Shown here piece by piece: positions 45,918-55,569 of a stretch of 64,000 bases of DNA. The DNA comes from Paraburkholderia aromaticivorans (GTDB lineage: Bacteria > Pseudomonadota > Gammaproteobacteria > Burkholderiales > Burkholderiaceae). The notes under the pieces were generated by a model that did not search any database, had not been told where the DNA came from, and worked only from the letters and a program-made list of their open reading frames with translations. Every line of letters begins with the position of its first letter. The stretch's first letter is position 1. A program made the translations under genes and the position numbers. The stretch is taken from contig NZ_CP022989.1 of the NCBI RefSeq assembly GCF_002278075.1, positions 1,116,001-1,180,000 of the forward strand, in the 5' to 3' direction.

Positions 45918-47546
45918 TCAGCCTTTCAGCGTCTGCTCCAGCACGTGCAGTTCGTGGTTCAGTTGGGCGTCCTTGCTGCGTTCGTCGGCAATTTTGCGCA
46001 CCGCGTGCAACACGGTGGTGTGGTCGCGTCCGCCGAACAGCTCGCCGATTTCCGGCAAGCTCTTCTGGGTCAGCTCCTTCGCCAGATACATGGCGATCTG
46101 CCGCGGCCGCGCGATGTTCGCGGGACGCTTCTTCGAATACATGTCCGCGACCTTGATGCTGTAGAAGTCAGCCGTGGTCTTCTGAATGTTTTCCACCGAA
46201 ATCTGCCGGTTCTGCACCGTCAGCAGGTCTTTCAGCGCTTCTTTCGTCACTTCGATCGTGATTTCGCGGCCATGGAACTTCGAATACGCGAGGATCTTGC
46301 GCAGCGCGCCTTCGAGCTCACGCACGTTCGAACGCAAGTGTTTCGCGACGAAGAACGCGACGTCCTCATTCAGGCTCACGAACTCGGATTGCGCCTTGCG
46401 CATCAGAATCGCGACGCGCATTTCCAGCTCGGGCGGCTCGATCGCCACGGTCAGGCCGGAGTCGAAGCGCGAGATCAGACGGTCGTCAATACCCGAAATT
46501 TCCTTCGGATACGTGTCGCTGGTGATGATCACCTGCGCCTTGTTGGCGACCAGCGCCTCGAACGCGTAGAAGAATTCCTCTTGTGTGCGCGACTTGCCTG
46601 AGAAAAATTGAATATCGTCGATCAGCAGCAGGTCGAGCGAGTGGTAGTAGCGCTTGAAATCGTCGAACGCCTTGCGTTGGTAGGCCTTCACGACGTCGGA
46701 CACGTACTGCTCCGCATGGATGTAGCGAATCCGCGCGCCGGCCTTGTCCATCAGGAGCTGGTTGCCGATCGCGTGGATCAGGTGGGTCTTGCCCAAACCG
46801 ACGCCACCATACAGAAACAGCGGGTTGTACGAAATACCGGGGTTGTCCGCGACCTGAATCGCCGCGGCTCGCGCCAACTGGTTGGCCTTACCCGTCACGA
46901 AGTTGTCGAAAGTCAGAACCGGGTTTAGCTTGGAGCGCTCGTACATCGAGTCGGTCTCGCCGTTGCCGTTCGAGCCGGCGCTTTGACCCGGACGCCACGT
47001 GCGGCGGGCGGCGGCGGCTTCGTTCGCGTCGAGGCTGGGCAGATCGAGGTCGGCGGAATCTTCTGCCGCGGCGCGCGCGTTCGCGTTTTGCTCGGCTGCG
47101 GCGCGTGCATTCGCGTTGAGGTTGGCCATCGCGTTGTTCGCGCCGTTCGTACCGCCGGTGCGCGCGGCCTGCGCCGCTTGCACGGCGCCGACGGCCGCGT
47201 CCACGGCAGCGCCATTGCCGGCGCTACCGCCCATCGAGGCAGGCGCAGAAGCCGGACGCGCCGGTGCCGGCTGGGCTGCCACGGGCGCGCGCATGCCGGC
47301 TTTCGGGTCGAGCACGAATTGGACGTCGACCGGGGCGTGCCAGAAATCGCGGGCCATATCGGCGATGCGGCCGGAGAACTGGCTCTTGACCCAGTCGAGC
47401 TTGAAACGGTTCGGCGCGGCGATGCTAAGCGTGTTCGCAGCGGCGTCGAAGGCGACCGGGGCCAACGGTTTGATCCACGTCACGTACTGCTGGGGCGTAA
47501 GCTCACGCTCCAGCAATGCGGAACAGTGTTGCCAGAAATCGTTCAT
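45918..47546 (-). CDS. dnaA: Chromosomal replication initiator DnaA
   Basis: A 542-residue initiator. Domain I ([20 protein letters not shown]) binds helicase partners. Domain II (about 90-180) is an unusually long alanine/asparagine-rich linker with a repeated ANARAAAE motif. Domain III has Walker [16 protein letters not shown] and Walker [14 protein letters not shown]. Domain IV has the DnaA signature ([20 protein letters not shown]). ATG 47546 gives the usual start; the frame is open to 47735. It is divergent from rpmH, with a DnaA box in the gap for autoregulation. Confidence 0.98.
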   Translation of the reverse strand: MNDFWQHCSALLERELTPQQYVTWIKPLAPVAFDAAANTLSIAAPNRFKLDWVKSQFSGRIADMARDFWHAPVDVQFVLDPKAGMRAPVAAQPAPARPASAPASMGGSAGNGAAVDAAVGAVQAAQAARTGGTNGANNAMANLNANARAAAEQNANARAAAEDSADLDLPSLDANEAAAARRTWRPGQSAGSNGNGETDSMYERSKLNPVLTFDNFVTGKANQLARAAAIQVADNPGISYNPLFLYGGVGLGKTHLIHAIGNQLLMDKAGARIRYIHAEQYVSDVVKAYQRKAFDDFKRYYHSLDLLLIDDIQFFSGKSRTQEEFFYAFEALVANKAQVIITSDTYPKEISGIDDRLISRFDSGLTVAIEPPELEMRVAILMRKAQSEFVSLNEDVAFFVAKHLRSNVRELEGALRKILAYSKFHGREITIEVTKEALKDLLTVQNRQISVENIQKTTADFYSIKVADMYSKKRPANIARPRQIAMYLAKELTQKSLPEIGELFGGRDHTTVLHAVRKIADERSKDAQLNHELHVLEQTLKG

Positions 47547-47753
47547 CGAGTTGCTGTCGTTATGGTGTGCACGGCGGTTGCCGCTGCCCCTGTCGCGCGC
47601 GCGCAACAAGGCCCTGAGCAGCCAGACTAACCAGGCGCAATGGCTCCAGGCGCTTGTGCCACAAGGGTTTGCGGGGCAAGCGAGCCGGAGCGGCGTGCAG
47701 GATTTTTGGGAAGTAAGGCGAGATTCTAACGCCAAAACGGACCCGCAAGGGAG

Positions 47754-47762
47754 TTATCCACA
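47754..47762 (+). promoter_or_regulatory. DnaA box upstream of dnaA
   Basis: Exact TTATCCACA, 208 bp before the dnaA start; suited to autoregulation of dnaA or to origin function. Confidence 0.75.
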
Positions 47763-47817
47763 GGGACGGATCACGAGGCTTGCTCCTCATGGGGCCAGGC
47801 CGAACTAGGCTAAACTA

Positions 47818-47846
47818 TTGACGGTCAACGAAAAACCGGTTTAAAT
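47818..47846 (+). promoter_or_regulatory. Sigma-70 promoter of rpmH
   Basis: TTGACG (47818-47823), a 17-bp spacer and TTAAAT (47841-47846), about 93 bp before the rpmH start. Confidence 0.75.
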
Positions 47847-47938
47847 AGCGGGTTCCGCGAAAACCAATTCAGCAAACCTCCGGCCATTGCGCTTTCAGCG
47901 ATGATCGCGCGGTTATTTTTCGATCAAGTGAGAGCAAC

Positions 47939-48073
47939 ATGAAACGTACTTACCAACCTTCCGTTACCCGTCGCAAGCGCACCCACGGCTTTCGCGTTCG
48001 CATGAAGACCGCAGGTGGCCGCAAGGTCATCAACGCACGTCGCGCGAAGGGCCGCAAGCGCCTCGCCATCTAA
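47939..48073 (+). CDS. rpmH: 50S ribosomal protein L34
   Basis: A 44-residue basic protein reading [20 protein letters not shown] through [11 protein letters not shown], identical in pattern to all bacterial L34 proteins. It is too short for ordinary ORF cut-offs. It has its own promoter and is followed 23 bp later by rnpA, the universal order. A purine-rich GTGAGAG precedes the ATG. Confidence 0.98.
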
Positions 48074-48096
48074 GGCAGGCGTTGCACGCGACGCTT

Positions 48097-48582
48097 ATGC
48101 CGGGTAGTGAAGCCCGCGGTGATGCGGGAACGGCTGAGGCGCAGCAACAGGGCTCGGTTCCGTTGCGAGCGCAAGCCGCCTTCCCCAAAGCCGCAAGGCT
48201 GCTGAAAACGGATGAATTTTCATCCGTTTTTCGTTTGCGCCCGTGGCGCCGCACCGCGCACTTCGTGGTGTACGGCCGGCCCACCGGCAACGAAGCCCGC
48301 TTAGGCCTCGTGATCGGCAAGAAGTATGCGCCGCGCGCGGCCACGCGTAATCTGGTACGTCGCATCGCGCGTGAAGCCTTCCGGCTGCGTCGCGCGGAAT
48401 TCGGCGGTTGGGATGTGCTGCTGCGTTTGCACACGCGCTTCGACAAGAAAGCTTTGCCGAGCGCCTCGTCGCCGCCGTTGAGGGCGCTGTGCCGCAGTGA
48501 AATCGAGGCGCTGCTCGACAAGGCCGCGCGCGAAGTGACCCGTCGCGAGGCGCCGCCCGCGGAAGCGCCCAAGACGGAATGA
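48097..48582 (+). CDS. rnpA: Ribonuclease P protein component
   Basis: About 161 residues. The core matches Rnp[41 protein letters not shown] (the RNR-like RNA-binding motif) and [16 protein letters not shown]. It helps M1 RNA process tRNA 5' ends. The start is uncertain: ATG 48097 or a TTG at 48082; the first 25 residues are poorly conserved in the family. It lies in the rpmH-rnpA-yidD-yidC cluster. Confidence 0.93.
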   Translation: MPGSEARGDAGTAEAQQQGSVPLRAQAAFPKAARLLKTDEFSSVFRLRPWRRTAHFVVYGRPTGNEARLGLVIGKKYAPRAATRNLVRRIAREAFRLRRAEFGGWDVLLRLHTRFDKKALPSASSPPLRALCRSEIEALLDKAAREVTRREAPPAEAPKTE

Positions 48583-48688
48583 CGCTCAAGTGACCGCCCG
48601 CTTTGCAGTTCAGGCCGCTCCGGCGGCCACGCTTCGCGGGCGTCGCCCGGTACTCCACGTTGCGCGGCGCCGTCCGGCCGCACCAGCC

Positions 48689-48919
48689 ATGCAAACGGTA
48701 CTCATCGCTTTATTGCGTTTCTACAAGGTTGCCGTGAGCCCAATGCTCGGCAACCGGTGCCGTTTTTACCCTTCCTGCTCTGATTACGCGCGCGAAGCAA
48801 TCCAGTATCATGGCGCCGCGCGCGGGACTTATCTCGCCGCCAGGCGTATTTGCCGCTGCCACCCGTTTTCCGCGGGCGGCATCGATCTCGTCCCGCCTCC
48901 CACTTCTGAAAAGCGCTGA
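48689..48919 (+). CDS. yidD: Membrane protein insertion efficiency factor YidD
   Basis: A 76-residue basic protein with the invariant YidD core: [31 protein letters not shown], and [15 protein letters not shown]. It assists YidC and Sec in membrane-protein insertion. ATG 48689 is chosen by homology; the frame is open from 48590. It sits between rnpA and yidC, as usual. Confidence 0.95.
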   Translation: MQTVLIALLRFYKVAVSPMLGNRCRFYPSCSDYAREAIQYHGAARGTYLAARRICRCHPFSAGGIDLVPPPTSEKR

Positions 48920-48949
48920 CGCGCCGTTCCATCGACACTGAGACAACGC

Positions 48950-50608
48950 ATGGATATCAAACGCACCGTCCTATGGGTCATCTTCTTCATGTCAGCGGTC
49001 ATGCTGTTCGACAACTGGCAACGCGACCACGGACGCCCGTCGATGTTCTTCCCGAGCGCCACGCCGACCAAGACCGTCGGTAGCGCCGCACCGGGAACCA
49101 CGACGCCGGGAACCCAGCCCGCCGATCTGCCGGCCACGAACGCAGCCGCGCCGGGCAACGCGCCGGCGGCCACGCAATCGCAGCTGATCAAGTTCACCAC
49201 CGACGTTTATAGCGGCGAGATCGACACCCGCGGCGGCACGCTGTCGAAGCTGTCGCTCGTCAAGCAAGGCGACGGCAAGCAACCGGATCTCGTCATCACG
49301 CTGTTCGACCGCACCGCGAACCACACGTATCTGGCGCGCACGGGCCTGCTCGGCGGCGATTTCCCGAATCACAACGACATCTACACGCCGGTGCCGAACC
49401 AGCAACACGATCTGACGGGCGACGCAAAGTCGTTCCAGCTCAGCTTCGAGTCGCCGGTGAAGGGTGGCGTGAAGGTCATCAAGACCTACACGTTCACGCG
49501 TGGCAGCTACGTGATCGGCATCGACACGAAGATCCAGAACGTCGGCACGACGCCGGTGAGCCCGTCGGTCTACATGGAACTGGTGCGTGACGATCAGCCG
49601 GTGGAAACGCCGCGCTTCTCGCACACGTTTATCGGACCGGCTGTCTACACCGATCAGCATCACTTCCAGAAGATGACGTTCGGCGACATCGACAAGAACA
49701 AGCAGGATTACGCGACCTCGGCCGACAACGGCTGGATCGCGATGGTCCAGCATTACTTCGCGTCGGCCTGGATTCCGCAGCAAGGCGCGAAGCGCGATAT
49801 CTACGTCGAGAAAATCGATCCGGCGCTGTATCGCGTGGGCGTGAAGGAACCGGTGGCGACCATCGCCCCGGGCCAAACCGTCGACGTGTCCGCGCGCCTG
49901 TTCGCCGGCCCGGAAGAAGAGCGCATGCTCGAAGGCATCGCGCCGGGTCTGGAACTGGTGAAGGACTACGGCTGGGTGACGATCATCGCGAAGCCGCTGT
50001 TCTGGCTGCTCGAGAAGATCCACAGCTATGTCGGCAACTGGGGCTGGTCGATCGTGCTGCTCACGCTGCTGATCAAGGCGGTGTTCTTCCCGCTGTCGGC
50101 TGCGAGCTACAAGTCGATGGCACGCATGAAGGCGATCACGCCGCGCATGCAAGCACTGCGCGAACGCTTCAAGGGCGATCCGCAGAAGATGAACGCCGCG
50201 CTGATGGAGCTGTACAAGACCGAGAAGGTCAATCCGTTCGGCGGCTGTCTGCCGGTCGTGATCCAGATTCCGGTGTTCATCTCGCTGTACTGGGTGCTGC
50301 TGTCGTCGGTCGAAATGCGCGGCGCGCCGTGGATTCTGTGGATTCACGATCTGTCGCAACAGGATCCGTTCTTCATCCTGCCGGTGCTGATGGCCGTTTC
50401 GATGTTCCTGCAGACCAAGCTGAACCCGACGCCGCCGGACCCGGTTCAAGCCAAGATGATGATGTTCATGCCGATCGCATTCTCGGTCATGTTCTTCTTC
50501 TTCCCGGCCGGTCTGGTGCTCTACTACGTCGTGAACAACGTGTTGTCGATCGCCCAGCAGTACTACATCACGCGGATGATGGGCCAGGCGAAAACCAAAG
50601 CGGCCTGA
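48950..50608 (+). CDS. yidC: Membrane protein insertase YidC
   Basis: A 552-residue Oxa1-type insertase. The first helix is near residues 5-17 ([13 protein letters not shown]), then comes a proline/threonine-rich linker and the periplasmic domain ([20 protein letters not shown]). The insertase domain has [20 protein letters not shown], then SYKSMARM, with the conserved positive residue in the groove, and [21 protein letters not shown] strong bidirectional terminator follows. Confidence 0.97.
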   Translation: MDIKRTVLWVIFFMSAVMLFDNWQRDHGRPSMFFPSATPTKTVGSAAPGTTTPGTQPADLPATNAAAPGNAPAATQSQLIKFTTDVYSGEIDTRGGTLSKLSLVKQGDGKQPDLVITLFDRTANHTYLARTGLLGGDFPNHNDIYTPVPNQQHDLTGDAKSFQLSFESPVKGGVKVIKTYTFTRGSYVIGIDTKIQNVGTTPVSPSVYMELVRDDQPVETPRFSHTFIGPAVYTDQHHFQKMTFGDIDKNKQDYATSADNGWIAMVQHYFASAWIPQQGAKRDIYVEKIDPALYRVGVKEPVATIAPGQTVDVSARLFAGPEEERMLEGIAPGLELVKDYGWVTIIAKPLFWLLEKIHSYVGNWGWSIVLLTLLIKAVFFPLSAASYKSMARMKAITPRMQALRERFKGDPQKMNAALMELYKTEKVNPFGGCLPVVIQIPVFISLYWVLLSSVEMRGAPWILWIHDLSQQDPFFILPVLMAVSMFLQTKLNPTPPDPVQAKMMMFMPIAFSVMFFFFPAGLVLYYVVNNVLSIAQQYYITRMMGQAKTKAA

Positions 50609-50683
50609 TATCCCCGCTGAAACGGGCGGCAACGCCCGCTAGCAGGCTGATGCAAGCCAACGCTGGCTGACAACGAAGCAGCG

Positions 50684-50723
50684 AAAAAAATGCCGCCCGG
50701 TGCGAACCGGGCGGCATTTTTTA
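50684..50723. terminator. Bidirectional terminator after yidC
   Basis: A 10-bp perfect stem TGCCGCCCGG-TGCGAA-CCGGGCGGCA with an A-run before and a T-run after, able to end yidC and the leftward HTH gene. Confidence 0.93.
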
Positions 50724-50761
50724 TGGTCGGGCTCAAACGCGCCGAATCGGCGATGCTGTCG

Positions 50762-51169
50762 TTACTCTCCTTCCGCATCCTCACCGTAAAAGCGCACGAT
50801 CATCTCTTCGACCAGAAAGCGGTCTTTCGGCGTCAGCGACTGGATCTTCGAAGCGAGCTCGATCGTCTCGGGCGTGGGCGGATATTTCTCTCCGCGCGCC
50901 AGCGGCCTCGCGTTCGTGCCGGGTGGCGGCCCATAGTGAAGCCAATGCTCCTTGACGTTCAGCCATTCGGCCAACGTGCGCAACTTATCGGGCTTTGGGA
51001 TCGTCGTACCGGATAACCACTTGTGAGCGGTCTGCGGCGTCACTTCCCGCTCGCCCCGGTAGCGAAGGTTGAATTGCTGGGCGAGCTTGGTCCCGCCGCG
51101 AATTTTCAGCGGCTCTAGCAGGTCCTTCAGCCGTTTGGCGAAGGCGGCTTTTTCTTTGTTGGTCGGCAT
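50762..51169 (-). CDS. HTH regulator, paralogue of the gene at 51514
   Basis: A 135-residue protein with an N-terminal XRE-like helix-turn-helix (AKRLKDLLEPLKIRGGTKLA, then EREVTPQTAHKWLSGTTIPK), and a conserved segment LRTLAEWLNVKEHWLHYGPP. A helical tail follows (LTPKDRFLVEEMIVRFYG). It resembles the CI-like repressor class without a protease domain. The start is ATG 51169. It is about 45% similar by eye to the protein at 51514-51930; the pair looks like an old tandem duplication. Targets are unknown. Confidence 0.82.
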   Translation of the reverse strand: MPTNKEKAAFAKRLKDLLEPLKIRGGTKLAQQFNLRYRGEREVTPQTAHKWLSGTTIPKPDKLRTLAEWLNVKEHWLHYGPPPGTNARPLARGEKYPPTPETIELASKIQSLTPKDRFLVEEMIVRFYGEDAEGE

Positions 51170-51513
51170 GGGCCGGATTGTGCAATTCAACGTTCAACCA
51201 GTTGACAACCAGCCAAGCTTACTTATAGCTTATTTGAGATACATTTAGCTTGCAGGCGCCGCCGAACAAAGCGCCTGCCGAGTTGTCATTTTTTGTTGTT
51301 TTTCGTTGTGCGATAGACCAGCGCAGAACCCAAGATCTCGCGATGCCCTATTTTTTCGCAAATCCTGCGGTAGCAATCCTAGCTTGCATGAGATAAATCT
51401 GACTCGCCGGCAAGAATGACCATCAGGCAGCCCATCAGGCGGCGCAGTCGTCCCGAGCTTAGGTAGAGACGACCCGGCAGTACGAGGCCGGTGGGCACCA
51501 AGCAGCCCGCCCG
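51170..51513. other. Gap between the paired HTH genes
   Basis: A 344-bp gap that holds the leftward promoter of the HTH gene at 50762 and two copies of an AT-rich element (TGAGATACATTT 51235, TGAGATAAATCT 51389). The leader TTGCACAATCCG next to the start is shared with the second gene. No gene is seen. Confidence 0.5.
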
Positions 51514-52161
51514 CTAACTTTCTTCGCCCTTCTGGCTGGCAACGCGGACGGTCACCTCCTGGAACCCTGCGCGGTCCTCCAGGTTTATTGTCAATATCAG
51601 CGCGCCCATTTTCGGCACCCACTCGATCGTCTCGGCCGAAAGCGGATAGTTCTCGCCGGGCGCAAGCGGCTTTGCCTTCGTACCCTCCGACAGTCCGTAC
51701 GCCAGCCAATGCTTATCCACCTCCAGCAATTTGGCTAAGGTCCGCAGGTTGTCTGGACGCGGCATCGTCTTTCCGTCGAGCCACTTGTATATGGCTTGAT
51801 CCGTCACCTCTGCGCCAGGGTGAAGGAGATTGAATCTTCTACAGAGCTCGGCCCCGTTGGAAATATTGCGCCGCTTCATCGAGCGGCTCAATCGTTCGGC
51901 AAACGCGGCTTTCAGTTGTTTGGTCGTCATGCATCGGATTGTGCAAGCGCCCGAGTCATGGGTTCTCAACCAATCAGGCTAACAACTAACGGAATTAATC
52001 TACTTTTTAGCTTTGACCGGCGCCAGCCGTGATACGCCGCGATTTTGAAAAATACGCGCTTTTTTCTCTTTTTTACAGTCTGATCGGCGCTTAGCCCTCT
52101 CGTGCAGTCTCGGTTATTCTCAAAAAAATGCGGCAGAATTTAGCTTTTGTGAGATAAATCT
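51389..52161. repeat. Repeated TGAGATAAATCT element
   Basis: An exact 12-mer at 51389-51400 and 52150-52161, each preceded by AGCTT within a few bases, and a variant TGAGATACATTT at 51235-51246 followed by AGCTT. All lie in the gaps around the two HTH genes, the expected place for operators of these proteins. Confidence 0.5.
51514..51930 (-). CDS. HTH regulator, paralogue of the gene at 50762
   Basis: A 138-residue protein with a helix-turn-helix (GAELCRRFNLLHPGAEVTDQ, then AIYKWLDGKTMPRPDNLRTL) and the same middle block, LRTLAKLLEVDKHWLAYGLS, then EGTKAKPLAPGENYPLSAET, as its neighbour. The C-terminus differs (LILTINLEDRAGFQEVTVRV). ATG 51930 is chosen; the frame opens at 51969. The two genes read leftward between yidC and mnmE, against both flanking genes, an insertion into an otherwise conserved gene order. 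Confidence 0.82.
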   Translation of the reverse strand: MTTKQLKAAFAERLSRSMKRRNISNGAELCRRFNLLHPGAEVTDQAIYKWLDGKTMPRPDNLRTLAKLLEVDKHWLAYGLSEGTKAKPLAPGENYPLSAETIEWVPKMGALILTINLEDRAGFQEVTVRVASQKGEES

Positions 52162-52301
52162 AAATTCGGCGCCGAGTCAGCAAAGCGGCGGCTCCCGCCG
52201 CGCCGCCGGTCAGCCTTCACACACTGCCGCGTTACAATGCCTCGCGCCGCGTTGACCGGCGGCAACCTGCCCTCCTCTCTGTTTTTCCTGCCACGTTTTC
52301 T
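51931..52301. other. Promoter gap before mnmE and the HTH gene
   Basis: A 371-bp divergent gap, AT-rich in the middle. A third copy of TGAGATAAATCT (52150-52161) lies here. It should contain the leftward promoter for the HTH gene and the rightward promoter for mnmE. No gene is seen. Confidence 0.5.
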
Positions 52302-53696
52302 ATGCTCACCACCGATTCCGATCCGATCGTCGCCATTGCCACCGCGCCCGGCCGGGGAGGTATCGGCGTGGTGCGGATTTCGTTCGGACGAGCGGGCGAG
52401 GCGGCGGCTCAGCCGCTGATGCAAGCGCTCACCGGCCAGACACTCGCCGCCCGTCACGCCAGCTACGTTCCGTTCCTCGACGCCCACGGCAGCGCGCTCG
52501 ACCGTGGCATTGCGCTGTACTTTCCGGCGCCGCATTCCTACACCGGCGAACACGTGCTCGAACTGCAGGGCCACGGCGGCCCGGTGGTATTGCAACTCGT
52601 GCTGCAACGTTGCATCGACGCCGGCCGCGCGTTCGGTCTGCGTCTGGCCGAACCGGGCGAATTCACGCGCCGGGCGTTCCTCAACGACAAGCTCGATCTG
52701 GCGCAAGCCGAAGCGGTCGCCGATCTGATCGAGGCCAGCACCGAAGCCGCCGCGCGCTCGGCGGGCCGATCGCTCGACGGCGCGTTTTCGCGCGACATTC
52801 ACGCGCTGGTCGAAGACGTGATCACGCTGCGCATGCTCGTCGAAGCGACACTCGACTTTCCCGAGGAGGAGATCGACTTCCTCGAAGCCGCCGACGCCCG
52901 CGGCAAGCTCGCACGGATACGTGAGCGCCTGGCGCACGTGCTGAGCGAGGCGCGGCAAGGCGCGTTGTTGCGCGAAGGCCTTTCGGTGGTGCTGGCCGGG
53001 CAGCCGAACGTCGGCAAATCGTCGTTGCTCAACGCGCTGGCGGGCGCGGAGTTGGCCATCGTCACGCCGATCGCCGGCACGACGCGGGACAAGGTCGCGC
53101 AGACGATTCAGATCGAAGGCATTCCGCTTCACGTGATCGATACCGCCGGCCTGCGCGATACCGAGGACGAAGTCGAAAAGATCGGTATTGCGCGCACGTG
53201 GAGCGAGATCGAGCGCGCGGATGTCGTGCTGCATCTGCTCGATGCGCGCACCGGCATGACGGCCGAAGATGAGGTGATAGCCGGACGCTTTCCGGCCGGC
53301 GTGCCGGTGGTGCGCGTATTGAACAAGACGGACCTGACCGGTCTCGCGCCCGCCACACAAGTGCTCGACGCAGAGCTCGACCTGAGCGAAGTGCGGCTTT
53401 CGGCGAAACAAGGCGACGGCGTGGCGCTGTTGCGCGACGAGTTGTTGAGGATCGCCGGCTGGCAGGCGGGCGCGGAAAGCGTGTATCTGGCGCGCGAGCG
53501 GCATCTGATTGCACTGCGCGCCGCCGAAGAGCATCTGGCAACCGCCGCCGCGCATGCCGATCAGAACTCGCAGGCGCTTGATCTGTTCGCTGAAGAACTG
53601 CGGCTCGCTCAAGACCAGTTGAATTCGATCACGGGCGAATTCAGTTCGGATGATCTGCTCGGAGTGATTTTTAGTAGGTTCTGTATCGGCAAGTGA
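52302..53696 (+). CDS. mnmE: tRNA modification GTPase MnmE
   Basis: A 464-residue GTPase that with MnmG modifies the wobble uridine of several tRNAs. Visible: N-terminal [20 protein letters not shown] (tetrahydrofolate-binding domain), G1 [17 protein letters not shown]3 DTAGLRD, G4 NKTD, and the C-terminal CIGK with the catalytic cysteine at the very end. The order yidC ... mnmE is conserved in the order, here interrupted by the HTH pair. Confidence 0.97.
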   Translation: MLTTDSDPIVAIATAPGRGGIGVVRISFGRAGEAAAQPLMQALTGQTLAARHASYVPFLDAHGSALDRGIALYFPAPHSYTGEHVLELQGHGGPVVLQLVLQRCIDAGRAFGLRLAEPGEFTRRAFLNDKLDLAQAEAVADLIEASTEAAARSAGRSLDGAFSRDIHALVEDVITLRMLVEATLDFPEEEIDFLEAADARGKLARIRERLAHVLSEARQGALLREGLSVVLAGQPNVGKSSLLNALAGAELAIVTPIAGTTRDKVAQTIQIEGIPLHVIDTAGLRDTEDEVEKIGIARTWSEIERADVVLHLLDARTGMTAEDEVIAGRFPAGVPVVRVLNKTDLTGLAPATQVLDAELDLSEVRLSAKQGDGVALLRDELLRIAGWQAGAESVYLARERHLIALRAAEEHLATAAAHADQNSQALDLFAEELRLAQDQLNSITGEFSSDDLLGVIFSRFCIGK

Positions 53697-53807
53697 ACGC
53701 GGATCGTGAGCTACGCCACAAAGCCTATATTTATGGGCTTCATGCGATTCCCGCCGCGCCATCGTGGTCGTATAACCCTCGTTGGTTGACCCAAAACCTG
53801 CGAAATT

Positions 53808-53817
53808 TTTGGTACAC
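53808..53817 (+). repeat. Left copy of TTTGGTACAC flanking the integrase-like gene
   Basis: Exact 10-mer matching 55135-55144, 51 bp before the integrase start. Possible attachment-site half or recombinase-binding site. Confidence 0.5.
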
Positions 53818-53867
53818 AGCCAACTGAGGTTTAAAATCGCCGCTGTCCGCGTTTCAACGATCCGAGC

Positions 53868-55079
53868 ATGCCCCGTCTAGCCGTCCCCCTCACCGAAGCC
53901 CAGATCCGCGCGCTCGAACCGCGCGCCACCCGGTATTGCGTCGCTGACGGCAACGGCCTCGTCATCGAAGTCATGACGACCGGCACCAAGGTCTGGCGCT
54001 TCCGCTATTCGCTGAACGGCAAACGCCAGCCGCTCGCCACGATCGGCGACTATCGGATGATCTCGCTGCGGGTCGCGCGGGCCAAGGCGCAAAAATATGC
54101 GGAGATGGTCGCGCAAGGCATTTCGCCGGTCGCCACGGCGCGTCGCGACCGCGGTGCGGAAAGCAAAGCCGACGTGCTGCGCGAAGCCGCCGATCTGTAT
54201 CTCGCGACGGAAATGGCGGGCAAATCGGCGGAATATCGGCGTACCACGCGGCGGGCGCTGGATAAGGATGTCCTGCCCGCCATCGGCCACATGCCGATCA
54301 AAGCGGTAACCGCCGCCGACATCGTCGCGGTCTGCGACAGAATCAAAAGCCGTGGGTCGCCGAAGATGGCGTTGCATACGCGTAATGTGATCAAGCGCCT
54401 CTATGAGTATCTGATCGCCCGGCAACTCGCGCTCAGCAATCCGGCCGAGGTCGTTCCGGCGCGCTCCATCGCCACCTTCGAGACCCGCAGCCGCGTGCTG
54501 TCGGGCGACGAAATCGGCGCCATGTTCCGCTCGATCGACGCGTCGAGCATCCGCCGGCCCCTGAAACTGGCGCTGCATCTGCTGGTGCTGACGATGGTGC
54601 GCAAATCGGACCTGGTCGAATCGACGTGGTCCGAGTTCGATCTGGACAAAGCGCTGTGGAAGATCCCCGCCGCGCGTCTGAAAAAAGACCGCGATCAGCG
54701 CGTGCCGCTCTCCCGTCAGGCGGTTTCCATGCTGCGCGAGTTGCACCAGGCCAAGGCCAGCCAACACTTCGTATTCCCGAGCGTCCGGGGCGACGATCGG
54801 CCGATCGCGAAGAGCACGTTGAACCAGGCGGTCAAGGCGCTTGGCCTCGACGTCGAGCATTTCGTCCTGCATGACTTCCGACGCACCGCGGCGGCGCACT
54901 TGCGCGAGATGGAGCACGCGGACGCACCCGACCCGAATGCGCTGGAAGCGCCCGCGCGGATCGAACACGGCGCGATTGCGGAAAGCGCGGCCGATCAGCG
55001 TCGAGTCATGCAACGGTGGGCAGACTTCGTCGACGAGCAGATCAACGGCACCCGCGGAGCGTTGATCGCCTCGCCTTAA
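53868..55079 (+). CDS. Integrase-like protein lacking a recognisable catalytic tyrosine
   Basis: A 403-residue protein of the P4-type (DUF4102 + SAM-like + catalytic) integrase group. The N-terminal domain has VADGNGLVIEVMTTGTKVWR, FRYSLNGKRQPLATIGDY; active-site arginine I lies in LTMVRKSDLVESTWSE and box II in LHDFRRTAAAHLREM. After that, where intact relatives have an LAH...Y block, this one reads PDPNALEAPARIEHGAIAES and then QRRVMQRWADFVDE, with no tyrosine. It may therefore be catalytically dead, or kept as a regulator. It follows mnmE after 171 bp and is flanked by direct repeats. Confidence 0.82.
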   Translation: MPRLAVPLTEAQIRALEPRATRYCVADGNGLVIEVMTTGTKVWRFRYSLNGKRQPLATIGDYRMISLRVARAKAQKYAEMVAQGISPVATARRDRGAESKADVLREAADLYLATEMAGKSAEYRRTTRRALDKDVLPAIGHMPIKAVTAADIVAVCDRIKSRGSPKMALHTRNVIKRLYEYLIARQLALSNPAEVVPARSIATFETRSRVLSGDEIGAMFRSIDASSIRRPLKLALHLLVLTMVRKSDLVESTWSEFDLDKALWKIPAARLKKDRDQRVPLSRQAVSMLRELHQAKASQHFVFPSVRGDDRPIAKSTLNQAVKALGLDVEHFVLHDFRRTAAAHLREMEHADAPDPNALEAPARIEHGAIAESAADQRRVMQRWADFVDEQINGTRGALIASP

Positions 55080-55134
55080 AGGGCAGCGCGGCCTTCCCGG
55101 CCCCGTTCCGCCGCTCGTCACGTCAAACCGCTTC

Positions 55135-55144
55135 TTTGGTACAC
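55135..55144 (+). repeat. Right copy of TTTGGTACAC
   Basis: The second exact copy, 56 bp after the integrase stop and in the same orientation as the first. Confidence 0.5.
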
Positions 55145-55328
55145 GGAATCATCAATGGTTGCGCTAAGCCATTGGTCAAAATGCAGAATTCGTTTTCTCA
55201 CTAGGTTTCAAAAGTGAGTGATTCAACGCCGCCCATGCCCGCATCGCGATCACATCATGCGGTCCATTTTTTTCCCGCGTTTGATCGCCTAAACTGAAGG
55301 GTGCTCGCAACCCGAAACGGAGGCTCCC

Positions 55329-55490
55329 ATGTCTGAATCACTGTTGGCTTATTTGCTGGGGCCTACCGTTATGCTGCTGGTCGGCGTGGCTATCTGGGCC
55401 GCGTCGCACTACCATCGCAAGACCAGGCCGCAAAAAGGCGAGCGCTGGCTCGACACGCACTATGCCGAGTGGCTGCATCACAGGCACTGA
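55329..55490 (+). CDS. Small single-pass membrane protein
   Basis: A 53-residue protein, too short for usual cut-offs. A hydrophobic helix covers about residues 5-25 (LLAYLLGPTVMLLVGVAIWA) and is followed by a basic, histidine-containing tail (SHYHRKTRPQKGERWLDTHY). CGGAGGCTCCC precedes the ATG. A strong terminator follows 15 bp after the stop, which supports a real transcript. Function unknown. Confidence 0.72.
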   Translation: MSESLLAYLLGPTVMLLVGVAIWAASHYHRKTRPQKGERWLDTHYAEWLHHRH

Positions 55491-55504
55491 ACGGCGCACG
55501 AAAT

Positions 55505-55537
55505 AAAAGGCCGTCGCGTAAGGCGACGGCCTTTTTG
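55505..55537. terminator. Terminator after the small membrane protein
   Basis: AAAGGCCGTCGC-GTAA-GGCGACGGCCTT forms an 11-12 bp stem followed by TTTTTG, and preceded by an A-run, so it can serve both directions. Confidence 0.92.
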
Positions 55538-55569
55538 TCTGTGGCGCGCACAACGTGCGCGCTGCGCGA

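Larger units (their letters stand above)
47547..47938. other. dnaA-rpmH divergent gap, candidate oriC
   Basis: A 392-bp gap. The first third (to about 47720) is GC-rich leader of dnaA. The middle has one exact DnaA box, and the right third has the rpmH promoter and AT-rich DNA (CGGTTTAAATAGCG, GGTTATTTTTCGATC). Betaproteobacterial origins often lie here, but only one perfect box is seen, so a complete oriC is not shown. Confidence 0.5.

Noticed and set aside
51713..51721. A TTATCCACC near-match to a DnaA box
   Set aside because: It has one mismatch and lies inside an HTH coding region, alone.
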